Source of the DNA: Ctenosaura bakeri
Taxonomy: Eukaryota > Chordata > Lepidosauria > Squamata > Iguanidae
Assembly: GCA_948474755.1 (NCBI GenBank)
Contig: CAOLHI010001439.1
Location: 310,001 to 374,000 of the forward strand
Direction: 5' to 3'
Length of the DNA stretch: 64,000 bases
In this document: piece after piece, positions 1-12,626 of the stretch
Position numbering within the stretch: position 1 is the stretch's first letter
Layout: every line of letters begins with the position of its first letter
Notes under the pieces: generated by a model
Seen by the model: the letters and a program-made list of their open reading frames with translations, nothing else
Database searches by the model: none
What the model was told of the DNA's origin: nothing
Program-made: the position numbers and the translations under genes

Positions 1-355
1 GTGGTAGCAACTACCAGTGAAATCTCTTCAGATGTTGTAGGCTTCCCTTCTTTGGTCATATATGTGACTGTTAGGAAACGCAGCATTCCTGATCCATTGA
101 AGATGTTGCTCTGTTTCATGAAACACTCTTCTCTCAAACAGTTCTCTCTTCCAAGCTTTTCAGAGCTTGGAAACATTACTTTGGGAGTGGGGCTACAACT
201 CCCAAAATGCCCCAGCCAACAAGGCCTGTGGCAGGCATGGATTCAGGACTGGGGAAGGGAGGAACTGGCAAGTGCACCTCCAGATAAGGAGCACATTTCC
301 ACTTTCCCGCATTTCTGGACTCCTGTCATTACTTGAAGGAAAGAGAGTTTCCACA

Positions 356-587
356 TGTTGTGTGCCTTCAAGTCATTACTGACTTACAGTGACCCTAAGA
401 TGAATTTATCACAGAGTTTACTTGGCAACATTCATTTAGAGGGGGTTTGCCATTGTTTTCCTCTGAGGCCAAGAGAGAATGACTGGCCCAACATCACCCG
501 GTAAGTTTCCATGGCCAACTGAGGATTTGAAGGCTGGTCTCCCAGAGTTCTCGTCTAATACTCAAACCACTACACCATGCTGGCTCC
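356..587 (-). mobile_element. tRNA-derived SINE
   Basis: On the plus strand it begins with the tail TGTTGTGTGCCTTCAAGTCA and ends at the head ACACCATGCTGGCTCC. The minus-strand head carries a degraded tRNA-type promoter. It is a full-length, diverged copy. Confidence 0.85.
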
Positions 588-2859
588 TTTCCCATATACA
601 ATTGCATGTATAAATCATCATGAAAATAGGTCAGGGATAGGGAAAGTGCAGCCTGTGGGTTATGGTATACAACGTCCAAGCCCATTTTTGCAGCAAATCC
701 CGTTTATTTTTTAAATTAACATTGCTGCTACTCCTCTGGGCAGGACTCAGCTTCTCTACTCAGACAGATACTTTATCTCTTCTATGCCCCCTGAAATTTT
801 TTTTTTAAATAATATTGTCCCTGGCCAATTACCATGTTGGCAAAGGGATACTTGGAACTGTAATCTACCAAAAGTAACTTCCAAAATCTGCTATTTTTAC
901 ATACAACTATCATCTCACACAGTGACTCACAGCTCTTTTCTGAATTTTGCATTAGTTTGCTCTACAAATTGGGAAAATCCCAGCACACTCTGAAGCCTTC
1001 TGATACCGATTATCTGCTCCATGGCCTTGTGCTTATGAAATGCACTATTTGGTAGTAAACTCCAAATCTGGGATTTTGGGCACAGGACTGGCTTTGTCCA
1101 GAATATTAATTCCCAGTTGTTGCAGATCAGGGTCTCCTGTTGAGTTTGCATAGTTTGGTGGTAGTAGGATTAATGTGTGAAGAGATTAGCTAAGAAATAA
1201 AAATAGCTTCAGATCACTGGGCCATGTGAATCTTTTGAACCCAGAGTTCAAGATGATGAGGATGGGGACGGGGAGTCAGTGTAATTTATGAAATACAGAG
1301 CATTGTACTGCTGACCTGGGGAAACTGTAATGCTTTTTGAAGTGTTAAAGAATCAGTTCATTGTCCAGGTTGCCTTGAAGGGAAAATATTTGCTACTTAT
1401 TCTGATCCTTGAGTCTTTCTTACTAGGTTTTTGGGGTACTCTGTAATGGGAAAATTTATCCAGAGAATCCGAATCCAGTTCAGGAATCCCGACTTCCTCA
1501 CTTGCCTTTGTTCACTTGATCCCCCTATACACCTGGACCTTCATCCTTGTGGTCCAGTTAGCTAAATCTAAGCAATCAAGTTCCAAATTCTAGTTAGAGG
1601 TGCAGGAAGAACTCAAGAAACCAGCTGATCACTCCTGTTTGGCTTAAGGCTTCTGCTATGTCTTTGTTCCCTGTTGTTGATTCCGTGGTATTTGTGAAAA
1701 GGGAATTTCTCTGAACTATATTACCTCTGAGTAGGGTTCAGTCTCCCTAGACCTGTTTTAGAGGGTAAGAGGAACCAGCAGCAGCAACAAAAGAGGGAGC
1801 AATTTATCTTTCCATCCCAGCCTGTGCCATCCCACGCAGCTGTCTCGGAGCTGTGTCAAAGAGTCTATTTATAGGAAGAAGAAGTTGAGCAGGCCTTAAA
1901 GTCCCTAAAATTCAGGGATGTTGGTCAAGCAGGTTGGAGAAGAAACGAGGGGGAGGTAGTTCACTGTCAAGAATTTTCTCTATAGTATGCCTTTGCCTCA
2001 CAGCAGATTTCATCCTGGAAAGAAACATAGAAGATCATCCTCATTAATTCTGGATTATTTTGTCTGGAACATCTACCATTTCCTAAACTCATATAATCAA
2101 ACATACGAATGATGGTCTTCCAACCAATACACCACAAACCTGCAGGAAAGGCCAAGTGATGTTTGTTCTATACTTGCATAATTAATTGTATAAAGAGAAC
2201 TCACTGAGAGGGAATATGTGTTGAAAGTGGTCTTGAATAAGAGACTTCTGGATCCATCCTGTCACCCTTGCCAACGTTTAGCATGATCATGATTCTAAGC
2301 TTGTTTTATATCCAATACTTCCTATGTCGAAAAGATTTGCTAAGATCTGTGCAAGTGTGGTGAAGTGGCAAGCGAGCTGGGAGATCTGCATCCAAGTCCC
2401 CACTGAAACATGAAGTTCACTGAATCACTCTGTGCCAGCTATTCTCTCTCAGTTTGGCCTACCTCACAGGAATATTGTGAGGATGCAGTATGAAGGAAAA
2501 GACCCTTCTTCTCTATGGGGGAAAAGGGGGTCTGTAGAGGTAAATAATAAATATATAAATAACCTCTCTTCTACACATCCATTTGTTCTTTATGAAGCAA
2601 AGAGCTGGAACTGATTCCAAGGACTATCTAGTTCAATGTCCTGCCTTATAGGAAGACATAGATGAAACAACCCAAAAGAGGGACATCCAATAAAGTCTGT
2701 TCCACATTTCTGACATCTGGCTGTGATTACACATAATGGTGAGGTATATTATTTTGTCCTCCAAAGTTGAGATTTGGCATTGAAAACAAATTGAGAAGAT
2801 ATGCTTTAATAGATTCTCCAGCAATTGACACCTTTAAGCCCAAGTAGATATGCCCATGT
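588..2859. other. Gene-free stretch
   Basis: No exon, RNA gene or recognised repeat found. Open frames are short, lack family similarity and have no splice context I could support. Confidence 0.6.
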
Positions 2860-3062
2860 GACCTTGTGATTTGAGTGCTGGACTGTGGAATGCTGGACTA
2901 TGACTCTGGAGACAAGGGTCCAGTTCCCCATTCAGCCATGGATACTCACTGGGTGACCTTGGGTGTGTCACACACTCTCAGCCCAAGAAAACCCTGTCAT
3001 AGGATCGCCCTTAGGGTTTCCATAAGTCAGAAATGACTTGAAGGCACGCAACAAGAAGAAAA
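2860..3062 (+). mobile_element. tRNA-derived SINE, internally deleted
   Basis: The head has GGACTATGACTCTGGAGAC, followed by the conserved middle TGGGTGACCTTGGG and the tail GACTTGAAGGCACGCAACAA. The GGCAAAGGCAAAC segment of other copies is missing. Confidence 0.8.
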
Positions 3063-4299
3063 CAGGCAAAGAATTGTGCTGTAAGTGGAAAAGGTGAATG
3101 AAAAGGAAGGCTTCAGTTCCTGGAACAATTTCTGGCAATGTCTCTTAAAAATGCAGAGGCTCAGCAGGCACTTCAACAAATAGATTAGACAGACAGACAA
3201 AAAAATGGGCATAAAGAACCTTAAACAGACTCTTAGTAATGGGATAAGATTTAGGATAACAAGAATGGCTTGGTGAGGCATAGTTGGTGCTATAAAAGAG
3301 CCAGCTTGTGGTTGGGGATCGAAAGCAATTGCAACCAGTGGGAAACAAAAGATTAAAATAGTTTACTATTTTATTTCAAAATTGGAAATATCAGGAGTAT
3401 ACTCACTGCTCATCTACACATCCAAACACACCATTCTAATATTTAGATTTACAGCACATCAGCATTGTGATCACTTCTCTGAATTCCTCCTCACCAGTAG
3501 CCCATATATCATTTTTGGTTCAGCTTTATAGGTCAATAGATCAATCCCTTAGCAAGTTAGAAAGTTTATGATTATCTGGGGTAACACATCCATGAACTCA
3601 GTTAAGTGTGTGTGTGTGTGTGTATACACATGCACGCATGCGGCCATGTGCAAGGTGTGGGTGGAATTTTTTTGGACACCCATGCTTTTGTGACTTCACT
3701 CCACGTCTGCCAATATCTAAGGCAGTGTAAAAAGACAACAGATTTCATTTACCTCAAATTTGGTCTTGTTTTTAAATCCTAGCATCTGGGGGTAGGATGG
3801 GATTGGCAAATAAACTATTTTTGCCAACTTCAAGTGTTCTCTGCTTTAATTAGATTGCTCATTCATCCTTTTTTTCCATCACTGCAAGTCCCTAAAACAG
3901 TTCCCCACGCTCTGTATATGTGTGTGTGTGTGCACATGTGTGTATAGCAATGTGTCAGAAATATATATTGTTATGAGTCTGGGTGCTTTGATTAACACAG
4001 GCATGGTTATCACTCTGTTTTCTAAAAAAAAAATCAAGATATAGTCAGGATCTTAATGTAACTGAGGAGCTTTGACAACCCATAAGATCTGGAGTCTCTC
4101 CAACCTTGAGCATGCGATGCCTGTCAAATTTGGGGACAAGATGGAGAGAAAATAGCTAGAAGCCATTCTAGTTTGAATTTGGATACATATAAGGAGGACT
4201 CAGGATTTTGAGCTTGAGGCTGGAGTGGAAGCAGCCCTGGGGACTGTTAAGATATAGATAGAATTTCTCAACCTTTGATCCTCTTGCCTTTTTGTACTC
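3063..4299. other. Gene-free stretch with GT repeats
   Basis: Contains the GT/CA microsatellites near 3607 and 3919; otherwise unassigned AT-rich sequence. Confidence 0.6.
3607..3645 (+). repeat. (GT)n and CA/TGCG microsatellite
   Basis: GTGTGTGTGTGTGTGTGT followed by ATACACATGCACGCATGCGG. A similar GT run occurs at 3919-3945. Confidence 0.85.
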
Positions 4300-4779
4300 C
4301 AGTTCCTAGAAGCCTCTGCCAGCATGGCCAATGATGCTGGATACTGGGAGCTGAAGTCCAAAACATATGGAGGACCAAAAGCCAAGAACTACTGGTCTAA
4401 ACTATAAAAGTTCTATGCCAAGGATGAAAATTGTGTAGCCCTCCAGATGTCATTGGGTTGCAAATTCCAGCAGCCCAAGCCAGGAGTGCTGGGAGTTGTA
4501 ATAACTGCACTTTTGCCTATTCTGCTCTATAGTTTTTCTTGGAGAATCCAATGCAAGACTAGCAGTTTTGCTGCCTCTTTTAGGAATCTGTTTGCTTCCG
4601 CTATTCTTTGTGAGTCTATTTGTAAACAACAGAGAAAGGCCAAAGAATGTATAAATTATCATTCCTCTCTCATCATAAAGAAAGGAAAGATGCAGCCCCA
4701 TTTATCCAGGCAGAAGCCTCATTCAACCCAGCTGGACAAATTTCTGAGCAGGTGTGTTTAAGATTGTCATGTCAGGAGC

Positions 4780-4866
4780 CCCTCCAGATTATGTTGGATT
4801 ACAACTTCCATCATCTCCAGCTAGCACAGCCAATTGTGAGGAATGTTGGAAGTTGCAGTCCAACAA
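4780..4866. mobile_element. Small inverted-repeat MITE (family B)
   Basis: CTCCAGATTATGTTGGATTA then CAACTTCCATCATC pairs with GGAAGTTGCAGTCCAACA. This is the hAT-like element whose typical text is CTCCAGATGTTGTTGGACT followed by ACAACTCCCATCAT. Related diverged pieces lie at 4300-4375, 4434-4503, 12281-12345, 32985-33030, 51380-51425 and 52970-53030. Confidence 0.65.
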
Positions 4867-4867
4867 T

Positions 4868-4997
4868 GGCCATTTCCGCACTACATTCTTCTAGTGTGAT
4901 TATTCTGGCTGGCTCCTTACTAAACTGCAAACCCCAGGATTCCATAGGATGTTGAAAGTGGAAAAATTGTGCTATAAGAATGTAGTGCAGAAATGGG
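4868..4997. mobile_element. Palindromic MITE (family A), degraded
   Basis: The outer ends GGCCATTTCCGCACTAC and GTAGTGCAGAAATGGG pair. The right arm keeps the family block AAACTGCAAACCCCAGG; the inner left arm is lost. It directly abuts a family-B element at 4780-4866. Confidence 0.75.
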
Positions 4998-6139
4998 AAT
5001 ATTTGCAGCCTGCACTTTGCTCAGAGGACAACGCCTGAACTTAGGAAGTAGAAAAGGGCTTAAACGAGAGTCTGGAGACTGCAGTTCCCAGAACTCTCCA
5101 GTCATGTTGGCTGGTAAATTCTGGGAAATACAGTCCAACAAGTCACTTCTCCATGCTCTGGCATAGCAGGGAAATCTCGTTGTGAAAAGGGAGATCACAG
5201 ACAGCTGCAGGTTAGGCCTAGCAGACAGTAATAGGAAGGAGGGCCGAGGCACTGTGTGGGATTCAGTCCAGGCTTGAGGGGCACTGATCGTAATTGTGCT
5301 CCCTGTAATTAGCCCAGTCTTGTATCTTAGGAGAGCTCCAGGTGTGGCCAGTTAAAGGCTTTGAAATGCTGACTCAGGCTTTGCCACCCTTTCCTCCATT
5401 CTGTCCTTCGGATGCACTGGTCTGGCCAGTCTGGGTGCCAGGCCTCCTGTTGTAGCAAAGTGTGGAGGCGACGCCAATCTGGCGCCGTCCTCTGCCCAGC
5501 CCTGGCTGGTAGGGAGGTGTCTCTGGCCCAGATGCTCCTGCAGGGGCAGGTTTTTCCAGGGTGGAACGTGCCTGTGTGGAGAGAGGCCGGGCTTTGAGAG
5601 CTGGTGAGAGGTATCCTCCCCTGGGGAAATGCCTGACATACCCACTGACAGAAAAAGGAGCCTCCCTGCAAGTAAGCTGCAGAGACTCATTCCTTTTTTG
5701 GTCCCCTGACCATCAATCCTGCTCTGCCATCCTAGTGGGCAGAAATCCTGCATCTTTCAACAACTGTGGCTTTTTAAAAACCTGTCTGACAGGCAGAAAT
5801 TTAACAGAACGAACTTCTTCACTGCTAGATCCCAGTATTGGAAATATGCCTTCTACTAAATTTCTGTATGAACTCCACACACATGCATGCATGCACGCAC
5901 ACATGCACGTATGTGCGTGCACACACGCACGCACAGTGGCAGCACTGTATGGCTGTCCCACTCTATGATTTCCTCATATTAGCTGTGTGTTGGCATTCCT
6001 TTTTGTCTTGGAAGAGGCCCTTTACCTTTAATGGCTTCATGACATGAAGACATTTCTGTCCTGAACAGTGAAAATTTATTTATTTGCTTGCAGCCACAGC
6101 AATGCACAACAACACTGCAGTGTAAAAACAAAAAAGAAC
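4998..6139. other. Gene-free stretch
   Basis: Holds a diverged family-B inverted repeat at about 5085-5150 (GCAGTTCCCAGAACTCTCCA with ATTCTGGGAAATACAGTCC) and the compound microsatellite at 5876. Frames of 114-135 codons on both strands of 5327-5968 have no recognisable domain. Confidence 0.55.
5876..5937 (+). repeat. Compound CA/GCAT/GCAC microsatellite
   Basis: Alternating purine-pyrimidine run of CACA, TGCA, CGCA and GTGC units, of the kind that can adopt Z-DNA. Open frames across it on both strands are artefacts. Confidence 0.85.
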
Positions 6140-6390
6140 ACAACACTATTAAGATCCTGGAAGATAATGCAGCTTTCTTCTCATATCAGAAACTAAATGA
6201 TGATACGGCTTGACTGACTTCCTCTGAGAAGGATTTCCCACAATCAAGGGACAGGTCTCACATATTCCCCAATCTATTATCTCAAAGTGGGGTTGGACAC
6301 ACAAAAGGACTTCCAGTGGAGATATCAAATTATAAGCATGTTTATTTAGGAAGAGGTGGTCTTTCAGATATCCTGGGCCCAATATGAACT
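6140..6390 (-). pseudogene. L2-like LINE 3' fragment
   Basis: The minus-strand translation GPGYLKDHLFLNKH parallels the GPDHLKDCIFLHKP segment of the LINE at 16745-16993, and the DNA is alignable (CTTTCAGAT then TGG/CCTGG). Only the region near the ORF2 C-terminus is present. Confidence 0.6.
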
Positions 6391-7811
6391 AATAGAGACC
6401 ATGGTTGGAACCATCAGTTTGCAAGTACTCTTCCGCTAGAGGTCTTCTTGAAAAGCCATTACAGAATTTTTGGGCCACTGGGCACTTCTGTGTGTTGGCT
6501 ATATCTTTGCTGCCCAAGCCAGCCTTGAATTGCTGGGAAGCAAGTAGCTACGGCTCCTGCAGTCTGAAGCTTTCCACTTACAAGCCATGCCACACAACTT
6601 GATAGTGAACTAAAGTTGGGTAGCTCTGTCAAAATGACAGGAAGTGGTGATGGTAGTGCCAAAGCACACCTGTCCACCTTCACCCTTCTTGGTGGTATGG
6701 TCTCAGCAGTTCATACCTCACAAGTGGCAGCTGAAACATAAAGTGATAGTTTTGTTCTTATCAATGATTTCTTTCATACTGGGGAAAATACCTCTTGAGC
6801 TCAGAGAACTATTTCCATTATTAATAAGAATTCTGAGCAGCATCAGTCTGAGTCAGTGGCTCCCCCAAGTCACTACTCCTTGGCCCAACTTACCTTTTGG
6901 TGTTTCTGAGCTAACACTATGCACAGCACTCTACTGTCTGGTTTGAAATCAAATTGATACATAGCTGACTTGTAGTTGGTTATGTTTCACTTTTTTCCAT
7001 GGACTCTGCCTTCAGAACAAATAATAGCTGATAAATTTTGTCTGGATTTTTGTGGGTTGGTGAGATGGTTGCCATCCTGTCCTTTAACATGGGGGAAAGA
7101 AAAGGGGAAGGCAAAACGTTTTGACTCCATCCTCAACTATATGCACATGAAGGTGTACAGAAATGCTTCCTTGCTCATCTGTCCTTGCATAGCTATGTGC
7201 AAGCACTACTGTGCTCATTAACACTATGCAGGTACTTTCTCAGTATTGGCAGTGTGCAAGCAGCACGGTTCTCAATCAGCTTTGAAAGGTATGAATGGAC
7301 AGACACATAAGAAGATATTATTGATGTATTATTCCATTCTTTTCTGCAGAGATGTACAAATCTTCACATCTTTGTGAAAATGCATTCAGTGGCTTCACCT
7401 CAGTTTGGCAGTGAGAGCTGTATACATGTTTAAGAGGACTGGAAATCTGGCAGTCCATGTTTCAGTTGACCAGGCTGCGTTACATTACACAAGTTTGAGC
7501 TCCTGATTGTGATGCTGATATTTTTGAGACTCTGCCTACAGCCTCCCCCAGCCAGCCACAGAAAGAGTAAGTCTATCATGTACATCTTGGAGGAGAAAGA
7601 CCATCGTCTTTAAGGAGTGGTGAGCAACTTGTGGCCTTCCACATATTGTTGCATTGCATTTTCCCTCAGTTGTGGGAATATCACTGAGAAGGCCACAGTT
7701 TGCCCAGTCCTGTCCTAGAGCCTCAGTGCTCAAGACTGGAGCAAGTCAGCTATTAAAGATTATCCCATTGCAAGTTTAGTAGCAGGGACAGAAACTGTTG
7801 CATCATTTGGA
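6391..7811. other. Gene-free stretch
   Basis: No gene recognised. A possible family-B piece lies at about 7615-7720 (GTGGCCTTCCACATATTGTT with GGCCACAGTTTGCCCAGTC). Confidence 0.5.
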
Positions 7812-8011
7812 GGCCTTTCTGCACTACACTGTTATAGTGTTATAATTCCATTTTCCACATCCTCTGGAATCCTGGGGTTTACAGTTTAGGAACGGGCCTT
7901 TAGAATTCTCAGCCAGAGAGCTCTTGGGCCTCAGGAAACTAAAAACCCCAGAATTCCACAGGATGATTAAAGTGGAATAATGGCACTGTAACAATGTAGG
8001 ACAGAAAGGCC
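7812..8011. mobile_element. Palindromic MITE (family A), older long form
   Basis: Termini GGCCTTTCTGCACTAC and GGACAGAAAGGCC flank diverged arms. The central loop is longer than in young copies and carries GAATTCTCAGCCAGAGAGC, also seen (inverted) in the copy at 10177. Confidence 0.75.
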
Positions 8012-8150
8012 CAGAGAGTTTCACACATACAGTTTAATTATGATGGGCTGTTTTCCTGATGACCATTAATGTTATGTTTAAAAAGCCTCAGGCACTGCAT
8101 CTATGTAATCAAGTAAACACAGTACGCATGAATGTCTGTGCATGGAATCT

Positions 8151-8348
8151 TATTGTTGTTGTAGTGTGCCTTCAAGTCATTTCTGACTTATGGTGACCCT
8201 AAGGCGAACCTATCATGGAGGTTTTTGGGGCTGAGAACGTGAAATGTGCCTAAGGTCACCCAGTGGGTTTCCACAGCTGAGTGGGGAGTTGAACCCTGGT
8301 CTCCAAAATTGTAGTCCAGTGCTCAGACTACTACACCACACTGGCTCC
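8151..8348 (-). mobile_element. tRNA-derived SINE
   Basis: The tail TTGTTGTAGTGTGCCTTCAA leads on the plus strand and the head CTACACCACACTGGCTCC closes it. The centre (between the 3' third and the CORE-like part) is shortened. Confidence 0.85.
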
Positions 8349-10129
8349 CAGGGAAGCTTATACTCTGGCTGCAATTTTCAGACAGTGGGTACTGTCTTAT
8401 ATGGTATCCTACTGAAGTCACTTTTGTATCTGTTGTGACACAAAAAACAGGCAGCACAGGAGTCACACATTCTCGCTGTGACTCTGGCATGGGGACTTCC
8501 CATTAACAAGACCCTTTGCTCTTTAGTTCAAAATTATCCCACATTTTTTTACTTTACTTTTGCTTTTTCACTTTATATTTCAGCTGCCACTGCAAAGCTG
8601 GTGTTGTTGCAAGGGTTGAAGGGGAGGCAGCAAGACACAGCCTGGGATGCACAGAAAGACAAAGACCCAGGATTGGCAACCTCCCGCCCTTAATGCTATT
8701 CCTTATCCACTCAGAGATCCATGAGCAGGGCCAAGGCCTTCCCTCACCCCTCCATCTCCTACTTGCAGTGGGAGGTGTTTCTCTTGCTCTCTCACTTTCT
8801 CTCTCTCAATATCTTTGATAGGGGTGTATGCAGGCACAGAAGATCATGGGATGGAAAACCATAAAGAAAGGATTCGATGGGAGACTCATATGTTGGTGGC
8901 GCAAACAACCAGGGTCAGCTTTGCGAAAGAACTGGCATATGACTTGTGCAAAGAGGGGTGGAAGGGAGACGCTGTATCCAGCTCTGGAAGAGCAGGGTGG
9001 TCCAGCGATACAGGAGGTCCCTTGTGAGCATGTGTCATATCTGGCTTCAGGTATTTGATCATGTGTAAAAACTGGGTAAAATGTTTGTGTTCAGGATGGT
9101 AGGTTTGTTTTGCATATAATCAGAACTTGCCCAATACTCATCCATCTTTCAGATTTCATGCTGGCTGACCATATGAAGTAGGAGGTTGGCTTTCGTATCC
9201 TGAGCTCAGCACTGACCTAATGAAATGTGCCAGGGACTCTACTCTCTATGGCTCTGTCTGGCTCTGATACTACCTTGCCCCTGATAAGACAGAGTCCTAT
9301 GCCTGTCTCTGTTTTTATGACTGTCTGGAGTTAACTCCAGACTGGGTTTGTTTATTTTCGTCAGAGACTCTTCCAGCAATACCCTTCAGTACCATGCCTG
9401 ATTCAGAGAAGACTGCTCAGGGCTTTGGCTCTGGGACCCAGTCTGTTGGCATAGTTGATCCTCTTGTGGCACTTGCCTGCAGGTACAGGTGCCAAACCTG
9501 TCCTCCTATGGCCCCTCAGATGCCATACCTTGAGCATAGGTTTGCTCTGTAAATAGCTGGACTAACGGAGTGGATGTGATTTTTAAAAATTATTTTTATG
9601 AATCTCTTGATAGCTTATGTTTGGGCTTTTTTTTTACACATTCTTATGTATTTGAAGAAAAGTATGGAAATATGGAAGGCACGACTATCAGACTGAAGAA
9701 GTGTAGCCCCATGCATTCAGTGTTCCGTGTCCAAATCTTCTCTTCTTTAATTGTTTTCCAGAAACTTTTTATAAAAAATCACTATCAGATTACTGGTACC
9801 AACTGTTAGTTGTCAAATAATATTTACAAGGGAATCTACTAGCAGGACATAGAATGAATATAAACTACTGAATATAGATGCACAAGTCATGAATACTGGA
9901 ATGAATATTCTAGAACAGCAAATATTCACATACTGTTAATTATTAAATCAAATTTAAAAGCACAGTATTCAGAAGCAAAGTATCTACCCCCTTATCTCCT
10001 GTCAAGCGTAATAATGAATGATGTATACTTCTGTCAATTGCGGGTGTTACCTTCCAGTTTCATCAGAAATGTTCTAACCTCTCCTGGGAGACTCCAAGGG
10101 ATTTATCCAGGCTGAGGTATAGTGCCACC
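8349..10129. other. Gene-free stretch
   Basis: Unassigned sequence, no exon or repeat that I can name. A CTCT-rich run occurs at about 8785-8815. Confidence 0.55.
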
Positions 10130-10481
10130 TTGTTGTTGTGTACCTTCAAGTCATTTCCAACATTTGGCAACCCTAAGGCCATTTCTGCACTACACTGTTA
10201 CAGTGCTATTATTCCACTTCCAATGTTCTGTGGAATTCTGGGGTTTGTAGTTTACTGAGGCCAAAGAGCTCTCTGGCTGAGAATTCCTCCCTAAACTGCA
10301 CACCCCAGGATTCCGTAGGAAAGATTTTTTTCAGAGTGTGTTTGCCTTTCCCTTTCCCTGAGGCTGAGAGAGTGTGACTTGCCCAAGGTCACCCAGTGGG
10401 TTTCCATGGCTGAATGGGGATTCAAAACACAGCCTCTAGAGCCAAAGCCCAACATTCAAAGCACTGCACCATGCTGCTTCT
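10130..10481 (-). mobile_element. tRNA-derived SINE split by a MITE
   Basis: The tail TTGTTGTTGTGTACCTTCAA is at 10130-10160. The family-A MITE occupies 10177-10320. The SINE middle and head continue to CACCATGCTGCTTC near 10481. Confidence 0.8.
10177..10320. mobile_element. Palindromic MITE (family A) inserted in a SINE
   Basis: The left arm starts GGCCATTTCTGCACTAC and the right arm ends inside the CCAGGATTCC block. It interrupts the tRNA-type SINE spanning 10130-10481, whose sequence resumes at about 10321. Confidence 0.75.
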
Positions 10482-10639
10482 ATTTCTTTAAAAAACAAAA
10501 GTAGGAGAGAGTATGTTCAAATGAAATGCTCCTCTGTAGAAAAGGTAAAGTATGGTGATTTCATATACACAGAACTAAATGGGCATTTCCAGCAATTGCT
10601 AAGGTTCTCCTGTCAAGAAGAACATCCACATTTGAAATA

Positions 10640-11888
10640 TGGCAGTTTACGTGTACCTGCTGTGCCTGCAAGAACTGTGGACCCAAACAATTATTGCCCA
10701 GTCAGTCTGACATCAATAACAGGAAAAAATTTAGAGCAAATAATTAAAGAAACAGTCTGCAAGCACCTAGAAAGGAATGTCATGATTGCTAAAAGTCAAC
10801 ATGGGTTTCTCAAAAACAAGTCATGCCAGAGTAATCTTCTCTCTCCCCCCCCTCTTTTTTTTTGATAGAGTTATAAGACTGATAGATGAAGGGAATGCTG
10901 TGGATGTAGCATATCTTGATTTTAGTAAGGCCTTTGACAGGGTCCTTCATGATTTTCTTGCAAACAAGCTAGGAAAATGTGGGCTGGACAATGCCACTGT
11001 TTAGAGGACATACTTATGAAATTTGCAGATGACACCAAATTGGGAAGGGTGGCTAATACGCCAGAGGACAGGATCACAATTCAAAATGACCTTAACAGAT
11101 TAGAGATCTGGGCCAAAATTAACAAAACAGATTTTAATGAGGAGAAATGTAAGGTATTAAGCAGAAAAAATGAAATGTACAGATATTAAGTGGGTGACTC
11201 CTGGCTTGACTACAGTACATGTGAAAAGGATTTAGGAGTCTTACTAGACCACAAATTGAACATGAGTCAGCAGCGTGATGCAGCAGCTTAAAAAGCCAAT
11301 GTGATTATGTGCTGCATCAACAGGAGTACAGTGTCTAGGTCAAGTGCAGTGATAGTACCACTCCATTCTACTTTGGTCAGACCCACCTGGAATGCTGTGT
11401 CCAATTCTGGGCACCACAATTCAAGACGGATATTGACATGCTGGAACATGTCCAGAGGAAGGCTACCAAAATGCCCAAAGACCTGGAAACCATGCCTTAT
11501 GAGGAACAGCTTAGGAAGTTGGGTGTACTTAGCCTGGAGAAGAGAAGGTTAAGAGATGACATGATATCCATGTTAATCAATTGAAAGGACGTCATATTGG
11601 AGAAAGATTGTTTTCTGCTGCTCCAAAGACTAGGATCTGGAGCAATGGCTTCAAATTACAGGAAAAGGGATTCCATCTAAACATTAGGAAGAACTTCCTG
11701 ACAGTAAGAAGTGTTTGACAGTGGAATGTGCTGCCTCAAAGGGTGGTGGAGTCTCCTCCTTTGGAGGTGCTTAAACAGAGGCTTGGATGGCCATCTGTCA
11801 GGAGTGCTTTGATTGTGTATTCCTGTATGGTGGGGACTGGACTCAATGGCCCTTGTGGTCTCTTCCAACTCCATGATTCTATGATTCT
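10640..11888 (+). pseudogene. Broken CR1 LINE (reverse transcriptase fragment)
   Basis: This is a 5'-truncated CR1-clade retrotransposon. The RT fingers region reads PNNYCPVSLTSITGK near 10680, motif A is YLDFSKAFDRV near 10912-10944, and the catalytic FADDTKL follows near 11023. The RT core between the GLDNATV text at 10983 and FADDTKL is missing, so the motif B region is deleted and the RT is dead. Frames shift repeatedly downstream, but the thumb and C-terminal homology continues to about 11870 (LEVLKQRLG, then GLNGPCGLFQL). The element ends in ATTCTATG-type octamers, as CR1 elements do. A pyrimidine tract at 10844-10864 replaces several codons. Confidence 0.9.
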
Positions 11889-12529
11889 GGGGACGGCAGA
11901 GCTGTTCCTGTCCTGCTTCCTTCCCCTTCCTCCTTTGGAGATTTAAATGGGGGTGGATGTAGGTGTTATATTTAGTGCTTCCTATCCAGTGATCCCAAAG
12001 GGCTTTCCACAGATGGGGAAGCTGAGGCCACAGAGGGGAAGTGAGTCACTCAGCAACACATACTGAATCAGTGAGAAGCCCAGGAATAGAACCAAAGAGA
12101 CCCAACACAAAACTCCTCCCAGACCCAGACAGCCAAATTTTCTTATCAGAGGACATAACTAGAAATACTTCAATCTACATGCAGCCCAGTCCTATACTTG
12201 TCCCCCTTTTTTAGGTAGTACTGGTAAGTCTTTTATACAAGTATGGTTGCAATTGCTTTAGGCTACAATCTTGTACATCTGGGATGGGGAATATATTCCA
12301 TTCCAGATGTTGCTGGACTACAACTTCCATCTGTCCTTAGCATGGGCTCTGCTAATCGAGTGCAGCATGATCTGGGGAAACCACACCTTGTATACACAGT
12401 AATTCAACAGTGGACCTACATAAATACCATGGGGCTTACTTCTGAGTAAATATGCAGACTAGCACTATTAGCACCCATCTGTTGAACAACGGTAGCTGCA
12501 ACTGAAATGTTTCGAAATACATGCTATTT
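11889..12529. other. Gene-free stretch between two LINE pieces
   Basis: AGATGTTGCTGGACTACAAC at 12304 marks a family-B half-copy. Nothing else is recognised. Confidence 0.55.
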
Positions 12530-12626
12530 GTAAGTTGTTCGCCACCTCGATCTATATGGAGAGGCGGGATACAAACAAACAAACAAACAAACAAACAAAT
12601 AAATAAATAAATAAAATAAAATAAAC
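12530..12626 (+). mobile_element. L2-like LINE tail with AAAC/AAAT microsatellite
   Basis: GCCACCTCGATCTATATGG then GGCGGGATACAAA matches the LINE tail at 50157-50190. It ends in (CAAA)n followed by (TAAA)n from about 12570 to 12622, a typical 3' LINE tail. Little of the body is visible upstream. Confidence 0.7.

Noticed and set aside
5327..5968. Overlapping 114-135-codon frames
   Set aside because: No recognised domain, present on both strands, and one runs through a CA/GCAT microsatellite.
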